Positions 17,801 to 26,243 of a DNA stretch of 64,000 bases are shown piece after piece. This DNA is from Aureococcus anophagefferens. Lineage: Eukaryota > Sar > Pelagophyceae > Pelagomonadales > Pelagomonadaceae. The notes below the pieces were generated by a model. It was given only the letters and a program-made list of their open reading frames with translations. It did no database searches and was not told where the DNA came from. The translations under genes and the position numbers were made by a program. The stretch is taken from NCBI RefSeq assembly GCF_000186865.1, contig NW_008705586.1:278802-342801 (forward strand), given 5' to 3'. Numbering within the stretch: the first letter of the stretch is position 1; every line of letters starts with the position of its first letter.

Positions 17801-19413
17801 CGTCGTTCCAGGAGGCCTTCGGCAGCGGGCTCCAGTTCCCGAAGACGTACGCGTCCATGCAGAACGCCTTCAGCTTCGCGACGCTGGGCTTCTTCGCCTA
17901 CCTCCCCACGCGCTGCTTCTACGACTCGTCGCCGGCGGCCCACTACGTCCACGGCATGCTCGGGGCGACGCTCTTCCCCGTGTTCCTGGCGCTCGTCATC
18001 GTCGCCTGCGCGTACGTCAAGGGCTGGAGCGAGGAGCAGCGCAAGAAGCGGGGCCACTTCTTCTTCTCGGCCTTCCTGATCATGATCCACCTCGCCCTGC
18101 CCAGCTGCGCCTTCACGGCGGTCCAGACCCTCGTCTGCGACGACTTCGACGCGGGCGACGACGGCGACGTCTACTTCCTGCGCGTCGCGCCGACGATCTC
18201 CTGCGAGGGCTCCCTCTGGCGCGCCGTCATCCGCCCCTACGGCATCCTCATGATCTTCGTCTACCCCCTCGGCGTGCCGCTCATGTACGCGAGCCTGCTG
18301 CTGCCGGCGCGCGAGGCGCTGAACCCGACGACCAAGGCCGAGGAGGAGCTCGACTCGACCTTCGACACGGACCTCGACATGGACAAGCGCCAGATGCTGC
18401 GCCTGTCGTCGAGCTTCCAGCGGCAGTGCTCGACCCTGCGCATGGAGGCCTTCGAGAACGACGACCCCGACGGCATCCTCGCCTTCAAGTTCCTCTGGAT
18501 CGACTACGAGCCGCGCTGCTTCTGGTGGGAGCTCGTCGAAGTGACGAAACGGGTCTTCTTCTGCGCGTTCCTCTCCATCGTCCAGTACGGCTCGAAGCTG
18601 CAGATCTTCGTCGCGCTGTGCGCCTCGATCCTCTACGAGGCGATGCTCCACCAATTCGAGCCCTTCGTCTTCGACGAGGACGACGCGATCGCGCTGACGG
18701 CCTGCTGGTCCATCCTCGTGACGCTGCTGCTGTCGTGCATGCTGCGCGTCGGCGTGCTGAGCCCCAGCGCGTGGTACGCGACGGCGCTGCTCATCGGCGC
18801 CGCGCTCGCGCCCATCTTCGTCGTCATCTACGTCGTCCGCCGCGCCTACCGCGCGGCGGCGGCCGCGGCCGCGGACCCCAAGATCGGCGACGCCAGCGCC
18901 GACGAGGCGAAGGACGAGGACCCCGCGCCGAACGCGGGGCCTCGCTTATCCAGGGGGCCGCCGCCGCCGCCGCTCTACGAGGCGGCGTCGCCGCCGCCGT
19001 CGCCGCCGCTCTACGCGGATACGAGCCTCGAGCTCGAGGCGCCGCAGGAGCCGGGCCTCCTCGCGCGCGCGGCCTTCTTCACCTGCGCCTGCGACGATCG
19101 CCACAGGGAGCCCGCGGGGATGAGCCCCCGTCCAGGGAGCCCGCTCGGGCGTCCTCTTTCGCCGCCCGTCAAAGGCCGCCAGGTCGCGAACGGATTCGCG
19201 ATGAGACCCCTGGAATTCCAGGGGCCGCCCTTCCTCGAAGCCCGTCCCGGGAGGCCCCTGGAAAGCCCGCCCGTCAGAGGCCGCACCATCTTGACCGGAT
19301 TCCTCGACTTGAACCTCTCCAAGGGCGGGCGCGTGGACGTGACGGGCTACGACAAGAACGAGGGGCCGGGCGGCGGGGACAAGCCCCTCGCGCCCCGCGA
19401 CTACTACACGTAA
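14875..19413 (+). CDS. Large surface protein: PMP/parallel beta-helix repeats, Cys-rich segment, multi-pass membrane domain
   Basis: 1512 residues, one exon. The N-terminus MTWARVAIAAAALAAGCGA is a signal peptide. Residues about 60-580 are a right-handed beta-helix built from PMP-type repeats (GGAV..A.GG, F.NN.A). Residues about 760-880 are Cys-rich (CFPGETLVEASQHCEPCAAGTYW, CHECPRGFYC, CADGYVGAVCGACE), like the GCC2/ephrin-receptor type. From about residue 885 several membrane helices follow, ending with RVGVLSPSAWYATALLIGAALAPIFVVIYVV. This extracellular-sensor plus TRP-like membrane architecture is common in stramenopiles. The cytosolic tail has repeated motifs (RPLSPPVKGRQ, RPLESPPVRGR). 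Function is unknown; adhesion or mechanosensing is an inference. Confidence 0.75.
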   Translation: MTWARVAIAAAALAAGCGAATETSGSFDDVRALLDAGGDVDWYVSSRIVFPEALAVSAQALRVFGSGGAALDGGGAAQLFAVDGGHLAVSGAALERARAASGGAAALGGNSTATFADCAFRDVAADGWGGAVFADGGAVVVANCSFARCAANLGGAVALAGGASAAISGSRFSNNSAASAGGALATSLAGAVAVDATVFESNAAMLGGAVSLDRTPIDTVAANCAFADNFAYYGGAVAVAVSGTFAAAASTFDGNAAAFGAAFALYEAAAEPVVTVRLDNDTRVRNNRASLCGGAAMVIQRLAGTVFDGGGAAFVDNGSDGDGGAFCVLGGAVHDGTIANVAISGSSAGAKGGAVFVNDDSGVSLANVTSDGNGARDGALVYVSARSAVALAGVVSRNDVADVAGVVYVERASVLDADDLRVSDATTGSGAVVVDEAERVAVRNATFARCTRSDRGLTTTAGAIYGAVFDVFDAGDVSLRDVSVSESRGGPAFRAAAAVVDLDNVVVADAQGDTGAALYLADRTRVTLRGCTFEDNAATVHGGAAALFGASKIVSRGANGFWGNDAGGRGGAFYLAEASEVKARHDAVAEAPAPSKGRSRNSAGRGGDFAWVDATTVGSVDVLRAWPGGNATRALATGVASVAATYGGTSEKPGWPFGASLTLSFVDLFGEPILGVQAYAGFTTVGNATFVQSNKRVLGDAPSVSWSPSQGDQMAVIAEYGSPSVALRGELIVDDAGDAYDSTTTTLTADVVVALDPCFPGETLVEASQHCEPCAAGTYWRGASLGAWDAGGACHECPRGFYCEAEGLALGDLRVESGWFRFEASAEVAYRCASGHDGCAGVRNGTGDEALCADGYVGAVCGACERRHVASVDSRARLACAGCRLDVSWEVAVALFGGAFLAFLGALLWLLLSPRGEELLLLFFDTRGGAADDVTGMLHLDKNTPAPANEHDRKKQKFAALVVKAKALSSFFQLIASFQEAFGSGLQFPKTYASMQNAFSFATLGFFAYLPTRCFYDSSPAAHYVHGMLGATLFPVFLALVIVACAYVKGWSEEQRKKRGHFFFSAFLIMIHLALPSCAFTAVQTLVCDDFDAGDDGDVYFLRVAPTISCEGSLWRAVIRPYGILMIFVYPLGVPLMYASLLLPAREALNPTTKAEEELDSTFDTDLDMDKRQMLRLSSSFQRQCSTLRMEAFENDDPDGILAFKFLWIDYEPRCFWWELVEVTKRVFFCAFLSIVQYGSKLQIFVALCASILYEAMLHQFEPFVFDEDDAIALTACWSILVTLLLSCMLRVGVLSPSAWYATALLIGAALAPIFVVIYVVRRAYRAAAAAAADPKIGDASADEAKDEDPAPNAGPRLSRGPPPPPLYEAASPPPSPPLYADTSLELEAPQEPGLLARAAFFTCACDDRHREPAGMSPRPGSPLGRPLSPPVKGRQVANGFAMRPLEFQGPPFLEARPGRPLESPPVRGRTILTGFLDLNLSKGGRVDVTGYDKNEGPGGGDKPLAPRDYYT

Positions 19414-19584
19414 TTAAACATCTTCGGCCGGCGCGTCGGCGCCCAGCAGCACCGAGGCGAGGTGCGGCCGGTCCGACATGTCTGTGGCGCCTACCAGAGT
19501 TGCACCTGAAGGTAGCTTGCAGCCGCCTTGCAGCAAAAATGCAGTTTTGAGCCAGCGTATGAAGGCTGCGCTGGAGCATTTAGC

Positions 19585-20844
19585 ATGGACAAGTTCGTCA
19601 TAAAGAAGCGCGCCGCTGGCAGCAGCGGCGCCGCCAGCAGCAGCGCCAGCAGCAGCGCGACGCCGCGCGCCGCCGCCGCGATCCGCACCGCGCCCTGTCC
19701 CATCTGCGCGGCGACGGTCGACGTCGGGCTCATGGGCCACCACATCGACTCGAACTGCGTCGAGTTCTGCGGCCCGGCGAAGAAGAAGGCGCGCGCGTCG
19801 TCGTCGCCGGACGCGCCGGTGGTCTACACCATCGGCCACGCGACGTTCGACGCGGCGGCGGTCTTCGGCGCGCTGAGCAGCGCGGGCGTCGGCACGCTCG
19901 TCGACGTGCGGTCGTCGCCCAACAGCGTCACGGTCACGGACGGAGTCGACAACTCGCACTGGCGGCGGAGCGCGCTGGAGAAGGCGGCGCCGCTCGCCTA
20001 CGAGTGGCGCGGCGACGCCCTGGGCGGCCGCGGCGGCCGCGACGCGGCGGCCGAGGCCGCGGCGCTCGACGACGTCGCGAGCCGCGCGGCGCGGCGCGAG
20101 GCGCTCTGCCTGATGTGCTGCGAGAAGCGGTACACGAACTGCCACCGCGAGGGGCTGGCGACGGCGCTCGTCGCGCGCGGCGTCCGCGTCGTCCACCTCC
20201 GCGCGGACGGAGACGCGGAGGCGCACCCGCGGCCGCTCGCGGCGCTGCGCGCGGCGCGCCACGAGGCGCTCGCCGGCCAGTACACGGTGGCGAACTTCCT
20301 CTCGGAGGCGGAGGAGGCGTCGCTGCTCGCGTTCCTCGACGGCGAGCCGGGCCACCCGTTCGTCCGCCGCGACTTCAACGGGCCCGCGCGCGGCAAGGCC
20401 TGGGGCGTGCGCACGGACCTGAAGCGGCGGACCTTCGCCGAGCCGGCGCGCGCCATGCCGGACATCTTCGCGCCGCTCGTGCGCCGCATGCGGACGATCC
20501 CGGAGCTCCGGTCGTTCCGCCCGAACGAGGCGAACGCGCTCGACTACCGGCGGAGCGAGGGCCACTACCTCGGCGCGCACTGCGACGACCGCCAGCTCTC
20601 CGGGCCCATCCTCGTGAACCTCTGCCTCGCGGGCGACGCGACGATGACCTACACGCGCGACCAGGCCGGCCGCGGGAGCGCGGGCGAGACGGTCCGCGCG
20701 CGCCTCCCGCGGCGCGCGCTGCAGATCCAGTCGGGCTCCGTGCGCTTCGACTACCGCCACGGCATCACCAACGCGGACTTCCACGCCGACCGGCGCGTGA
20801 GCATCACCTTCCGCATGAACAAGCACCCGGGGCATCGAGTCTAA
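19585..20844 (+). CDS. UBZ zinc finger + DUF488 + AlkB-type dioxygenase fusion
   Basis: 419 residues from ATG 19585. Residues about 33-53 are a RAD18-type UBZ finger, CPICAATVDVGLMGHHIDSNC, which binds ubiquitin. Residues about 75-205 are a DUF488 domain: VVYTIGHATFDAA, LVDVRSSPNS, then CLMCCEKRYTNCHREGLA. Residues about 210-415 are an AlkB-like 2OG/Fe(II) dioxygenase: YTVANFLSEAEEASLL, iron ligands in AHCDDRQL (H-x-D) and YRHGITNADF (distal His), and RRVSITFR for 2-oxoglutarate. AlkB enzymes remove alkyl groups from DNA or RNA bases, and a UBZ finger is common in proteins recruited to ubiquitinated PCNA or chromatin. This therefore looks like a DNA-damage protein. What the DUF488 module adds is unknown. 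Confidence 0.85.
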   Translation: MDKFVIKKRAAGSSGAASSSASSSATPRAAAAIRTAPCPICAATVDVGLMGHHIDSNCVEFCGPAKKKARASSSPDAPVVYTIGHATFDAAAVFGALSSAGVGTLVDVRSSPNSVTVTDGVDNSHWRRSALEKAAPLAYEWRGDALGGRGGRDAAAEAAALDDVASRAARREALCLMCCEKRYTNCHREGLATALVARGVRVVHLRADGDAEAHPRPLAALRAARHEALAGQYTVANFLSEAEEASLLAFLDGEPGHPFVRRDFNGPARGKAWGVRTDLKRRTFAEPARAMPDIFAPLVRRMRTIPELRSFRPNEANALDYRRSEGHYLGAHCDDRQLSGPILVNLCLAGDATMTYTRDQAGRGSAGETVRARLPRRALQIQSGSVRFDYRHGITNADFHADRRVSITFRMNKHPGHRV

Positions 20845-20878
20845 GCTTGCGAGTACTTGCGGCGCGCGCGCGGCGCTC

Positions 20879-20977
20879 CTAGGGCAGCGGGTCGCGGCCA
20901 TAGACGTAGCCCGGCGGCGTCACGCGCTTCAGGCGGTAGGAACCGATGGGCTTGTCGTTGGCCGGCTTCGCCTTGGG

Positions 20978-21008
<31 letters not shown>

Positions 21009-21319
21009 TCGGGCTCGGGCGTCGGCTCGGGCGCCGGCTCGGGCGCGGCCTCCGCGGCCGGAGCTTCGGCAGGCGCCGGCTCGGGCGTCGGCTCCGGCGC
21101 GGGCGCCGGCGCGGGCGCAGCTTCTTCCGTCTTCTTGGTGCGCTTCTGCAGCGCCGCGTTGGCCGGCGACGGGTTCAGCGCAGCGAAGCTTCCAATCGCC
21201 GTCGCCGGCACGAAAGACTTGAAGATCGTCGAGCGCGTGACCGTCTTCGGCGCCTTCGGCGGCACCTGCAGGCCGACGACGGCTTGCGCCAGCGCAATTG
21301 CAAGCAAGACGGGACGCAT
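20879..21319 (-). CDS. Plastid lumen-type protein with Pro-Glu-Ala repeat region
   Basis: 146 residues from ATG 21319. The N-terminus MRPVLLAIALAQAVVGLQVPP is a signal peptide. It is followed by a basic transit segment and a second hydrophobic stretch ending ALNPSPANAALQKR, a twin-signal layout with an A-N-A thylakoid processing site. The centre (residues 65-120) is a low-complexity run of APAPEPTPEP units. The C-terminus SYRLKRVTPPGYVYGRDPLP is compact and could be the conserved part. A small protein on the lumenal side of a photosynthetic complex is an inference; I do not recognise the family. Confidence 0.6.
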
Positions 21320-21630
21320 TATGCTGTAGTTGATGGGCGTCGATTGCGTCCGATCTCGAGAGCTGTCGGCCCTTCGGGCATGCGCTCCAACGCGCCCTGC
21401 GAGGTTCACAATGCATCGTTAGCATGGAGCAGTTCAAGTGAAGTCAACACAGCGCGTACGCTTCGCCTCCCCACGCTGCCCCCGGCCACGCAGATACGAA
21501 CTCAAGGACGGGCGCCGCACCAAGCGACGCGCGCCGGACACCCCGCGGCGCGCCGACCCAAGACGCCGCGCGCGCGCGCCTTGGCGGGCGAAATCCGAAT
21601 ATCGGCGTTGGTAATTCCCCCCTCGTCCCC

Positions 21631-22521
21631 CTAGCGCCGGCGCCGGATGGGTGTGTAGTTCGGGCGGATGATGGCCGGCTGGACGCCGTTGCGCGCCTGG
21701 TTGATCGTCGCGACGCCCGCGTTGGACAGCCAGTACGCGTTCGTCGTGCCCGTCGCGGAGCCCGCAAAGCGCGGCGCGGCCTTGGCGTGGACGTGGGACG
21801 TGTGGAGCGTGGACCGCTCCGTGAGGGTGAAGGTCGGGTTGTGGGCGATGTGGCCGTAGGCGTACTTGGGGTTGATGTCGGGCCGCTGCGTCTGCCGCTT
21901 CATCTTCACGAAATTCTGGTTCCGCCGCTTCGTGCTCAGCGCGCTCAGGTCCGCGCGCGTGGCGTCGGAAGAATAGCCGACGGGCGCCGTCCGCGGGCGG
22001 CCGTCGGGCGCCGTGTTCGGGCGGCTCGCGAAGAGGCGGCTCTTGCTCCCCGGCGGCGGCTGGCCGTCCGCGCGGAGCGTGTCGAGCCACGGGCTCACGT
22101 TGATGCTGTGGCGCTCCGGCGTGTCGAGGGACACGGCCCCGATGCGCCGCGACGCCGTGCGCTTGTACTCCGTGTGGACGACGGAGGCCGTCCGCGGCCG
22201 CGTCTTGCTCCAGAGCGGCTCGTAGTCGAGCTGCCACGTGATCGCCTTGGGCGCGCTGCTCCGGCCCGTCATCTTCCGCATGTCCACGTGGTTCACGTGG
22301 CGCTTCCGCTTCGAGATCTTGTCCTTGTAGGCGCGCTGCATGGACACGCAGCTCATCTCGTCGTCGCGCAGCGAGTCCAGCAGCTCGACGCGGCTCGACG
22401 CGCCCGCCGTCAGGGACGCGACGCTGTGGAGGTCCGTCCAGATGCTGTTCGCGTGGGACGTCGTCGACGGCATCTCCCGCACGCTGCCGCTCCCGAGGGA
22501 CGCGGCGCTGCTCGGCGACAT
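21631..22521 (-). CDS. Basic protein of unknown function
   Basis: 296 residues from ATG 22521. It is rich in Arg, Ser, Thr and His, with no membrane segment or enzymatic motif. Recurring pieces such as RPNTAPDGRPRTAPVGY, HTEYKRTAS and IIRPNYTPIRRRR resemble the Pro/Tyr-containing microtubule-binding motifs of axonemal inner proteins, but this is only a resemblance. Codon use is of the host type. An N-terminal signal peptide is absent. It is divergent to the DUF3082 gene with a 147-bp shared upstream region. Confidence 0.55.
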   Translation of the reverse strand: MSPSSAASLGSGSVREMPSTTSHANSIWTDLHSVASLTAGASSRVELLDSLRDDEMSCVSMQRAYKDKISKRKRHVNHVDMRKMTGRSSAPKAITWQLDYEPLWSKTRPRTASVVHTEYKRTASRRIGAVSLDTPERHSINVSPWLDTLRADGQPPPGSKSRLFASRPNTAPDGRPRTAPVGYSSDATRADLSALSTKRRNQNFVKMKRQTQRPDINPKYAYGHIAHNPTFTLTERSTLHTSHVHAKAAPRFAGSATGTTNAYWLSNAGVATINQARNGVQPAIIRPNYTPIRRRR

Positions 22522-22668
22522 GAGCCCGCAACCACGCGATTCACATAGGCAGCCCGCGCTGGCTGGGAGATGATTCGGCCGCGGGAGTTAGGGATACGGC
22601 AACAGCTGGTCAACATGCCCCTGTTGCCATCTTGTTGCCTCAGACAGCACCTTCAAGCGGCGCACACG

Positions 22669-23334
22669 ATGCCCTCCACGGCGACCACTGCTCTCGCTTT
22701 CTTCGCGGTCCTCCGCGCCGCCGCGTTCGCACCACCACATACGCGCCTCCACCCACGCGCGCGACGTCCGACGCACGTCCGCGCCGGCGGCAGCGACGAC
22801 GCGAAGCCCGACGTCATCGACGAGTTCTTCCCGCGGTTCCGGCGCGACGGCGCCGCCGCCGCGGCCGACGAGTCGCCGGCGGCCCCGACGGGCGCCGCGC
22901 GCATGAACACGGTCAACGCCAAGCTCCTCGCGGACATCGAGAAGTCGAAGTCGCAGTTCCGCGTCGAGGCGCCGCAGGTCGAGGAGCGCGAGGACGTGGA
23001 CGTGTCCGACGTGAGCCCCGTGCGCGCCGTGCTCAGCGGCGTCGCCGCCCTCGGCGCGGCCTACGTCTTCTGGCTCGGCGTCGGCTTCACGAGCGACGCG
23101 TTCGACGCGAAGCCCTTGGAGTCGGAGTTCTACCCCATCATGCGCATCTCCATGATCATGCGCACGGTCGTCCTCGGCGCGGGCACGCTCCTCACGGGCA
23201 TCACGGGCTTCGCCGGCGTCGGCCTCATCGCCCTCGGGGCCAAGGTCGCCGTCGCGCCCGACGCGCAAATACGCGACGACGGCGACGACGTCGTCCTGCC
23301 GTCCGAGGCGGCCCGGGACGCCGTCGACGAGTAA
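22669..23334 (+). CDS. Plastid membrane protein, DUF3082 family
   Basis: 221 residues from ATG 22669. The N-terminus MPSTATTALAFFAVLRAAAFAPP has the signal peptide and AFAP motif of stramenopile plastid targeting. The mature C-terminal part is PVRAVLSGVAALGAAYVFWLGVGF, then a short soluble loop, and IMRTVVLGAGTLLTGITGFAGVGLIALG. This two-helix arrangement with VRT(V/L)V.G..TL..G..G...VGL.ALG is the DUF3082 family of cyanobacteria and plastids. The function of that family is not established. The middle region is hydrophilic and acidic. Confidence 0.75.
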   Translation: MPSTATTALAFFAVLRAAAFAPPHTRLHPRARRPTHVRAGGSDDAKPDVIDEFFPRFRRDGAAAAADESPAAPTGAARMNTVNAKLLADIEKSKSQFRVEAPQVEEREDVDVSDVSPVRAVLSGVAALGAAYVFWLGVGFTSDAFDAKPLESEFYPIMRISMIMRTVVLGAGTLLTGITGFAGVGLIALGAKVAVAPDAQIRDDGDDVVLPSEAARDAVDE

Positions 23335-23410
23335 ACCCAAACTGCGGCTGTCGTCCCGCCGCCCCGGCAACCCCCCGCCTCGTCGCGTCCGGAGTGTTAT
23401 CCGCCCGCGC

Positions 23411-24714
23411 CTAGTCGAGCTTCGTGGGCCCCTTGTTGTCGAGGAGCGCGGCGTACTTGCCGCCCGTGTACTGCGCGCCGGTGCAGGTGACGCGGTAGAG
23501 CGTCTTGTCGAGGTCCTTGAGGTAGGTGAGCCGCTCCGCGGAGTACTTCTGGACCCAGATCTTCGTGTTCGAGTTCGCGAGGAGCGCGGCCTCGACGGCG
23601 CTGGACGGCTTCTTGCCGACCTTGTCGGCCTTCTCGAGCTTCTGGAAGACGGCGTTGAAGTTCGCCTCGGACGACGCCGAGGACCCGACGCGGCGGCCGT
23701 AGGCCTCCTTGCGGGATCCGAAGGCGTCGGCGATGTAGAAGTCGTCGACGTCGCCCTCCATGCGGTCGACGGACGCGTCCTCCGTGCCCTCGTTCGTGCC
23801 GAAGACGTCGACGGCGACGTTCGTCGACTTGGCCTTGCCGCCGGCGGCGACGCGGCCCATCTTGCCCCGCGTCTTCGACGCGCCCCGGTCCTCCTTCTCG
23901 ACGGGCGCGGCGTTGACGACGTCGTCGCTCTGGAGCGTGGCCAAAGTCCCGAGGAGCGCCGTCGCCTCGCGGTCCGTGAAGCCCGCCTTCTTGAAGGCGC
24001 CGCTGATGTCCGCCGCGTCGGGCTCGCCGACGTCGAAGGCCGGCGCGATGCCCATGGCCTGCGCCTCCTTCAGACCGCCCTTGGACACGGCCTTGATCAT
24101 CTCGTTGAGGTTCGGGTTGTCCGTGCGGCCGAGCTGCACGGAGATCTCGGGCCCGCCGACGGCGGCGATGGCCTCGGCGCCGCTCAGGGCGATCAGGTCC
24201 GCGAGCGTCAGCGAGTTCGTGCGCTTGAGCGCCTTTTGCGACTCCTGGAGGACGTCGACGGCGTCGCGGAGCTCGCCGTAGGCGGCGCCGGGGAGCTGGA
24301 TCGACGCCGCGACCGTGCCGTCGGGCCCGCCCCGGCGCGTCTTCTCGTTGTAGCTCAGGCCGTCGAGGATCGCCTACGCGGGTCGCGCGGATCCCGACTT
24401 GAACGCGCGCGCCGAAAGCCGGGACGCCGCGCGCGCGCGAGGAGGAAGAAGCTCGGCGCGATGGACGGGTCCTTGACGATGGCGTCGCGCACGCGCGTCC
24501 GGCACTTGGCGATGGCCGCGTTCTTCAGCTCCTGGTCGCCGTAGCGCGCGGGGTCGAGGTAGACAACCGCGCCCGCGGGCGGCGCCGCGGCGATGAAAGG
24601 CGCCGCGAAAGTCGCCAAAGCGCCGTTGTTAAACACCCGGCGCGTCGCGTCCGTCTTCGACGGCTGCGGGCTGAGCGCCTGCGCGGCTGCGAGGAGGCCG
24701 ATCAGCAGCTTCAT
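23411..24714 (-). CDS. Ascorbate-peroxidase-like lumenal protein lacking heme-site residues, two exons
   Basis: Exon 1 is 24714-24439, exon 2 is 24373-23411, 412 residues. The start MKLLIGLLAAAQALSP plus a second hydrophobic segment ending AAPPAGAVVY indicates thylakoid-lumen targeting. Across the junction the frame reads SFFLL|AILDGLSYNEKTRRGGPDG. This aligns without gaps to the distal site of class I peroxidases (RLAWHDAGTY...GGPNG), but Arg, Trp and His are replaced by Leu, Ile and Leu. TLADLIALSGAEAIAAVGGP and GRTDNPN match APX. The proximal segment FTDREATALLGTLATLQ has no His where APX has SGGHT. So heme binding is unlikely. It parallels plant TL29/APX4, a non-heme lumenal APX homologue. 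The intron 24374-24438 appears to be GC-AG. Confidence 0.7.
24374..24438 (-). other. Intron of the APX-like gene, 65 nt, apparent GC-AG type
   Basis: On the minus strand it starts GCGCGCGCGCGG and ends CCCGCGTAG. The boundaries are set by the ungapped fit to the APX distal-site segment. The 5' end is nearly the same as that of the arsC intron. Confidence 0.5.
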
Positions 24715-24854
24715 AGCCGTGGCACTGACTCGGACGGCTTGGGTGTGGGGTCGATTGCGCCGGCTCGTTGCGCCTGGAGGCATCGACGCTCTCCGGCCAT
24801 CATCGCCGGTCTGTGTCGTCGTTGGCAGCCAGCCAGCAGCAGCCACACGCAGCC

Positions 24855-25808
24855 ATGCCGGAGGACCAGCAGCAGCCGACGATGACCTCGTCGTTCTGGT
24901 TCGACGAGGAGGTGACGCCGGACCTGTCCATGCGCATGCGGCTCAAAACGCTCACCTTCGACGAGCAGAGCGACTTCCAGCGCGTGCAGGTCATCGAGAC
25001 GGCGGAGTTCGGCACGACGCTGGTGCTCGACGGCAAGACGCAGTCGGCCAAGGTCGACGAGTACGTCTACCACGAGTGCCTCGTGCACCCGGCCATGCTG
25101 CTGCACGGCAACCCGAAGCGCGTCTACATCGGCGGCGGCGGCGAGCTCGCGACGGCGCGCGAGTGCCTCAAGCACACGAGCGTCGCGGAGGTCGTCATGG
25201 TGGACCTCGACGGCATGGTCGTCGACGTCTGCAAGAAGGAGCTGCCGAGCTGGAACGCGGGGAGCACCGAGGACCCGCGGCTCGACCTCCGCATCGGCGA
25301 CGCGCGGAGCTACCTCCTGGAAGAATCGTCGGGCACCTTCGACGTCGTCGTCCTCGACATCTCGGACCCCATCGAGGCCGGCCCGGCGGTGCACCTCTAC
25401 ACGCAGGAGTTCTACGAGCTCGTCGCGAAGAAGCTCAACCCCGGCGGCGTTCTTGTGACGCAGTCGGGCCCCGCGGGCCTCATCAACCACACGGAGTGCT
25501 TCGGCGCCATCCACCAGACGCTGAAGATGGCCTTCCCCTGCGTCGTGCCCTACTCCGTGACCATCCCGTCCTTCGGCTCCGACTGGGGCTTCAACGTCGC
25601 GACGACGCTCGCGACGGACGCGAAGGCCGTCCGCGAGCGCAAGGTCGAGGACCTCGACGCGGCCATCGCGGCCAAGGTCTCCGGCGACCTCCAGCACTAC
25701 GACGGCCAGAGCCACCTCTGCATGTTCAACCTCATCAAGACCGTCCGCGACGGCATCGCCGCGGAAACGCGCGTCATCACCGAGGCGAACCCCGTCTTCA
25801 TGTACTGA
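24855..25808 (+). CDS. ACL5: Thermospermine synthase (ACL5-type aminopropyltransferase)
   Basis: 317 residues from ATG 24855. The aminopropyltransferase pattern is complete: FWFDEEVTPDLSMRMRLK, FGTTLVLDGKTQSAKVDEYVYHE, the dcSAM-binding glycine loop RVYIGGGGELATARE, and acidic VMVDLDGMVVD. The active-site segment reads VVVLDISDPIEAGPAVHLYTQEFYE. The D-x-(A/S)-DP-x-E-x-GP-x-x-x-LYT form is characteristic of ACL5 thermospermine synthases rather than spermidine synthases, and GPAGLINHTE and PSFGSDWGF also fit. It makes thermospermine from spermidine, presumably in the cytosol. No targeting peptide is seen. The 5' upstream region is shared with the divergent APX-like gene. Confidence 0.85.
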   Translation: MPEDQQQPTMTSSFWFDEEVTPDLSMRMRLKTLTFDEQSDFQRVQVIETAEFGTTLVLDGKTQSAKVDEYVYHECLVHPAMLLHGNPKRVYIGGGGELATARECLKHTSVAEVVMVDLDGMVVDVCKKELPSWNAGSTEDPRLDLRIGDARSYLLEESSGTFDVVVLDISDPIEAGPAVHLYTQEFYELVAKKLNPGGVLVTQSGPAGLINHTECFGAIHQTLKMAFPCVVPYSVTIPSFGSDWGFNVATTLATDAKAVRERKVEDLDAAIAAKVSGDLQHYDGQSHLCMFNLIKTVRDGIAAETRVITEANPVFMY

Positions 25809-26243
25809 GGCGCCGCCGCGTAACTTCCGTTCGACGTACGCAGCGCGAGAAGCCGCGCCCGGGCGCGCCCTTCGGCGCGCCTCGGCGCGAGCCGGCTCCC
25901 CGGCTGGACCCGGCTGGAACGCACGCGTCCGCTCGCGCGACGTCGCCAGCGACGCCGCGAGGGGAGACGAGCGCCATTCTCGCTTCATTCTTGATGAGTT
26001 AGGGGGCGTGGGAAGTTCTTGGGGGGTCTTCGACGGGCGCGCGGCGGCTCGCGGCCGCGCTCGCGCGCGGCGGCGGTCCGCGGGGCGCCCGGCGGTCGGC
26101 GTTCGTCTTGTCGCCTTCGCGTGGTGCGGCGCTCGGCTTCGTCGGGAAGCGGAGGCGCCTTGTGTTTGTCATTTTTTTTGTGGTTCTCGCGGCGCGGCGG
26201 GTCCGAAGCCCCCGCCCGCGGTCGTCGGCCGTCGGCGGCGCGC
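25809..26243. other. 435-bp intergenic interval
   Basis: It lies between two convergent genes. It is very GC-rich with short inverted CG blocks near 25860-25900, then less GC-rich near 26160-26190 (a T-run). No gene or recognisable element is seen; it probably contains the two 3' ends. Confidence 0.6.

Noticed and set aside
25860..25910. CG-rich inverted blocks after the thermospermine synthase gene as an intron or terminator
   Set aside because: The gene ends with a normal C-terminus and stop; the blocks are short and imperfect, and no further exon is seen.
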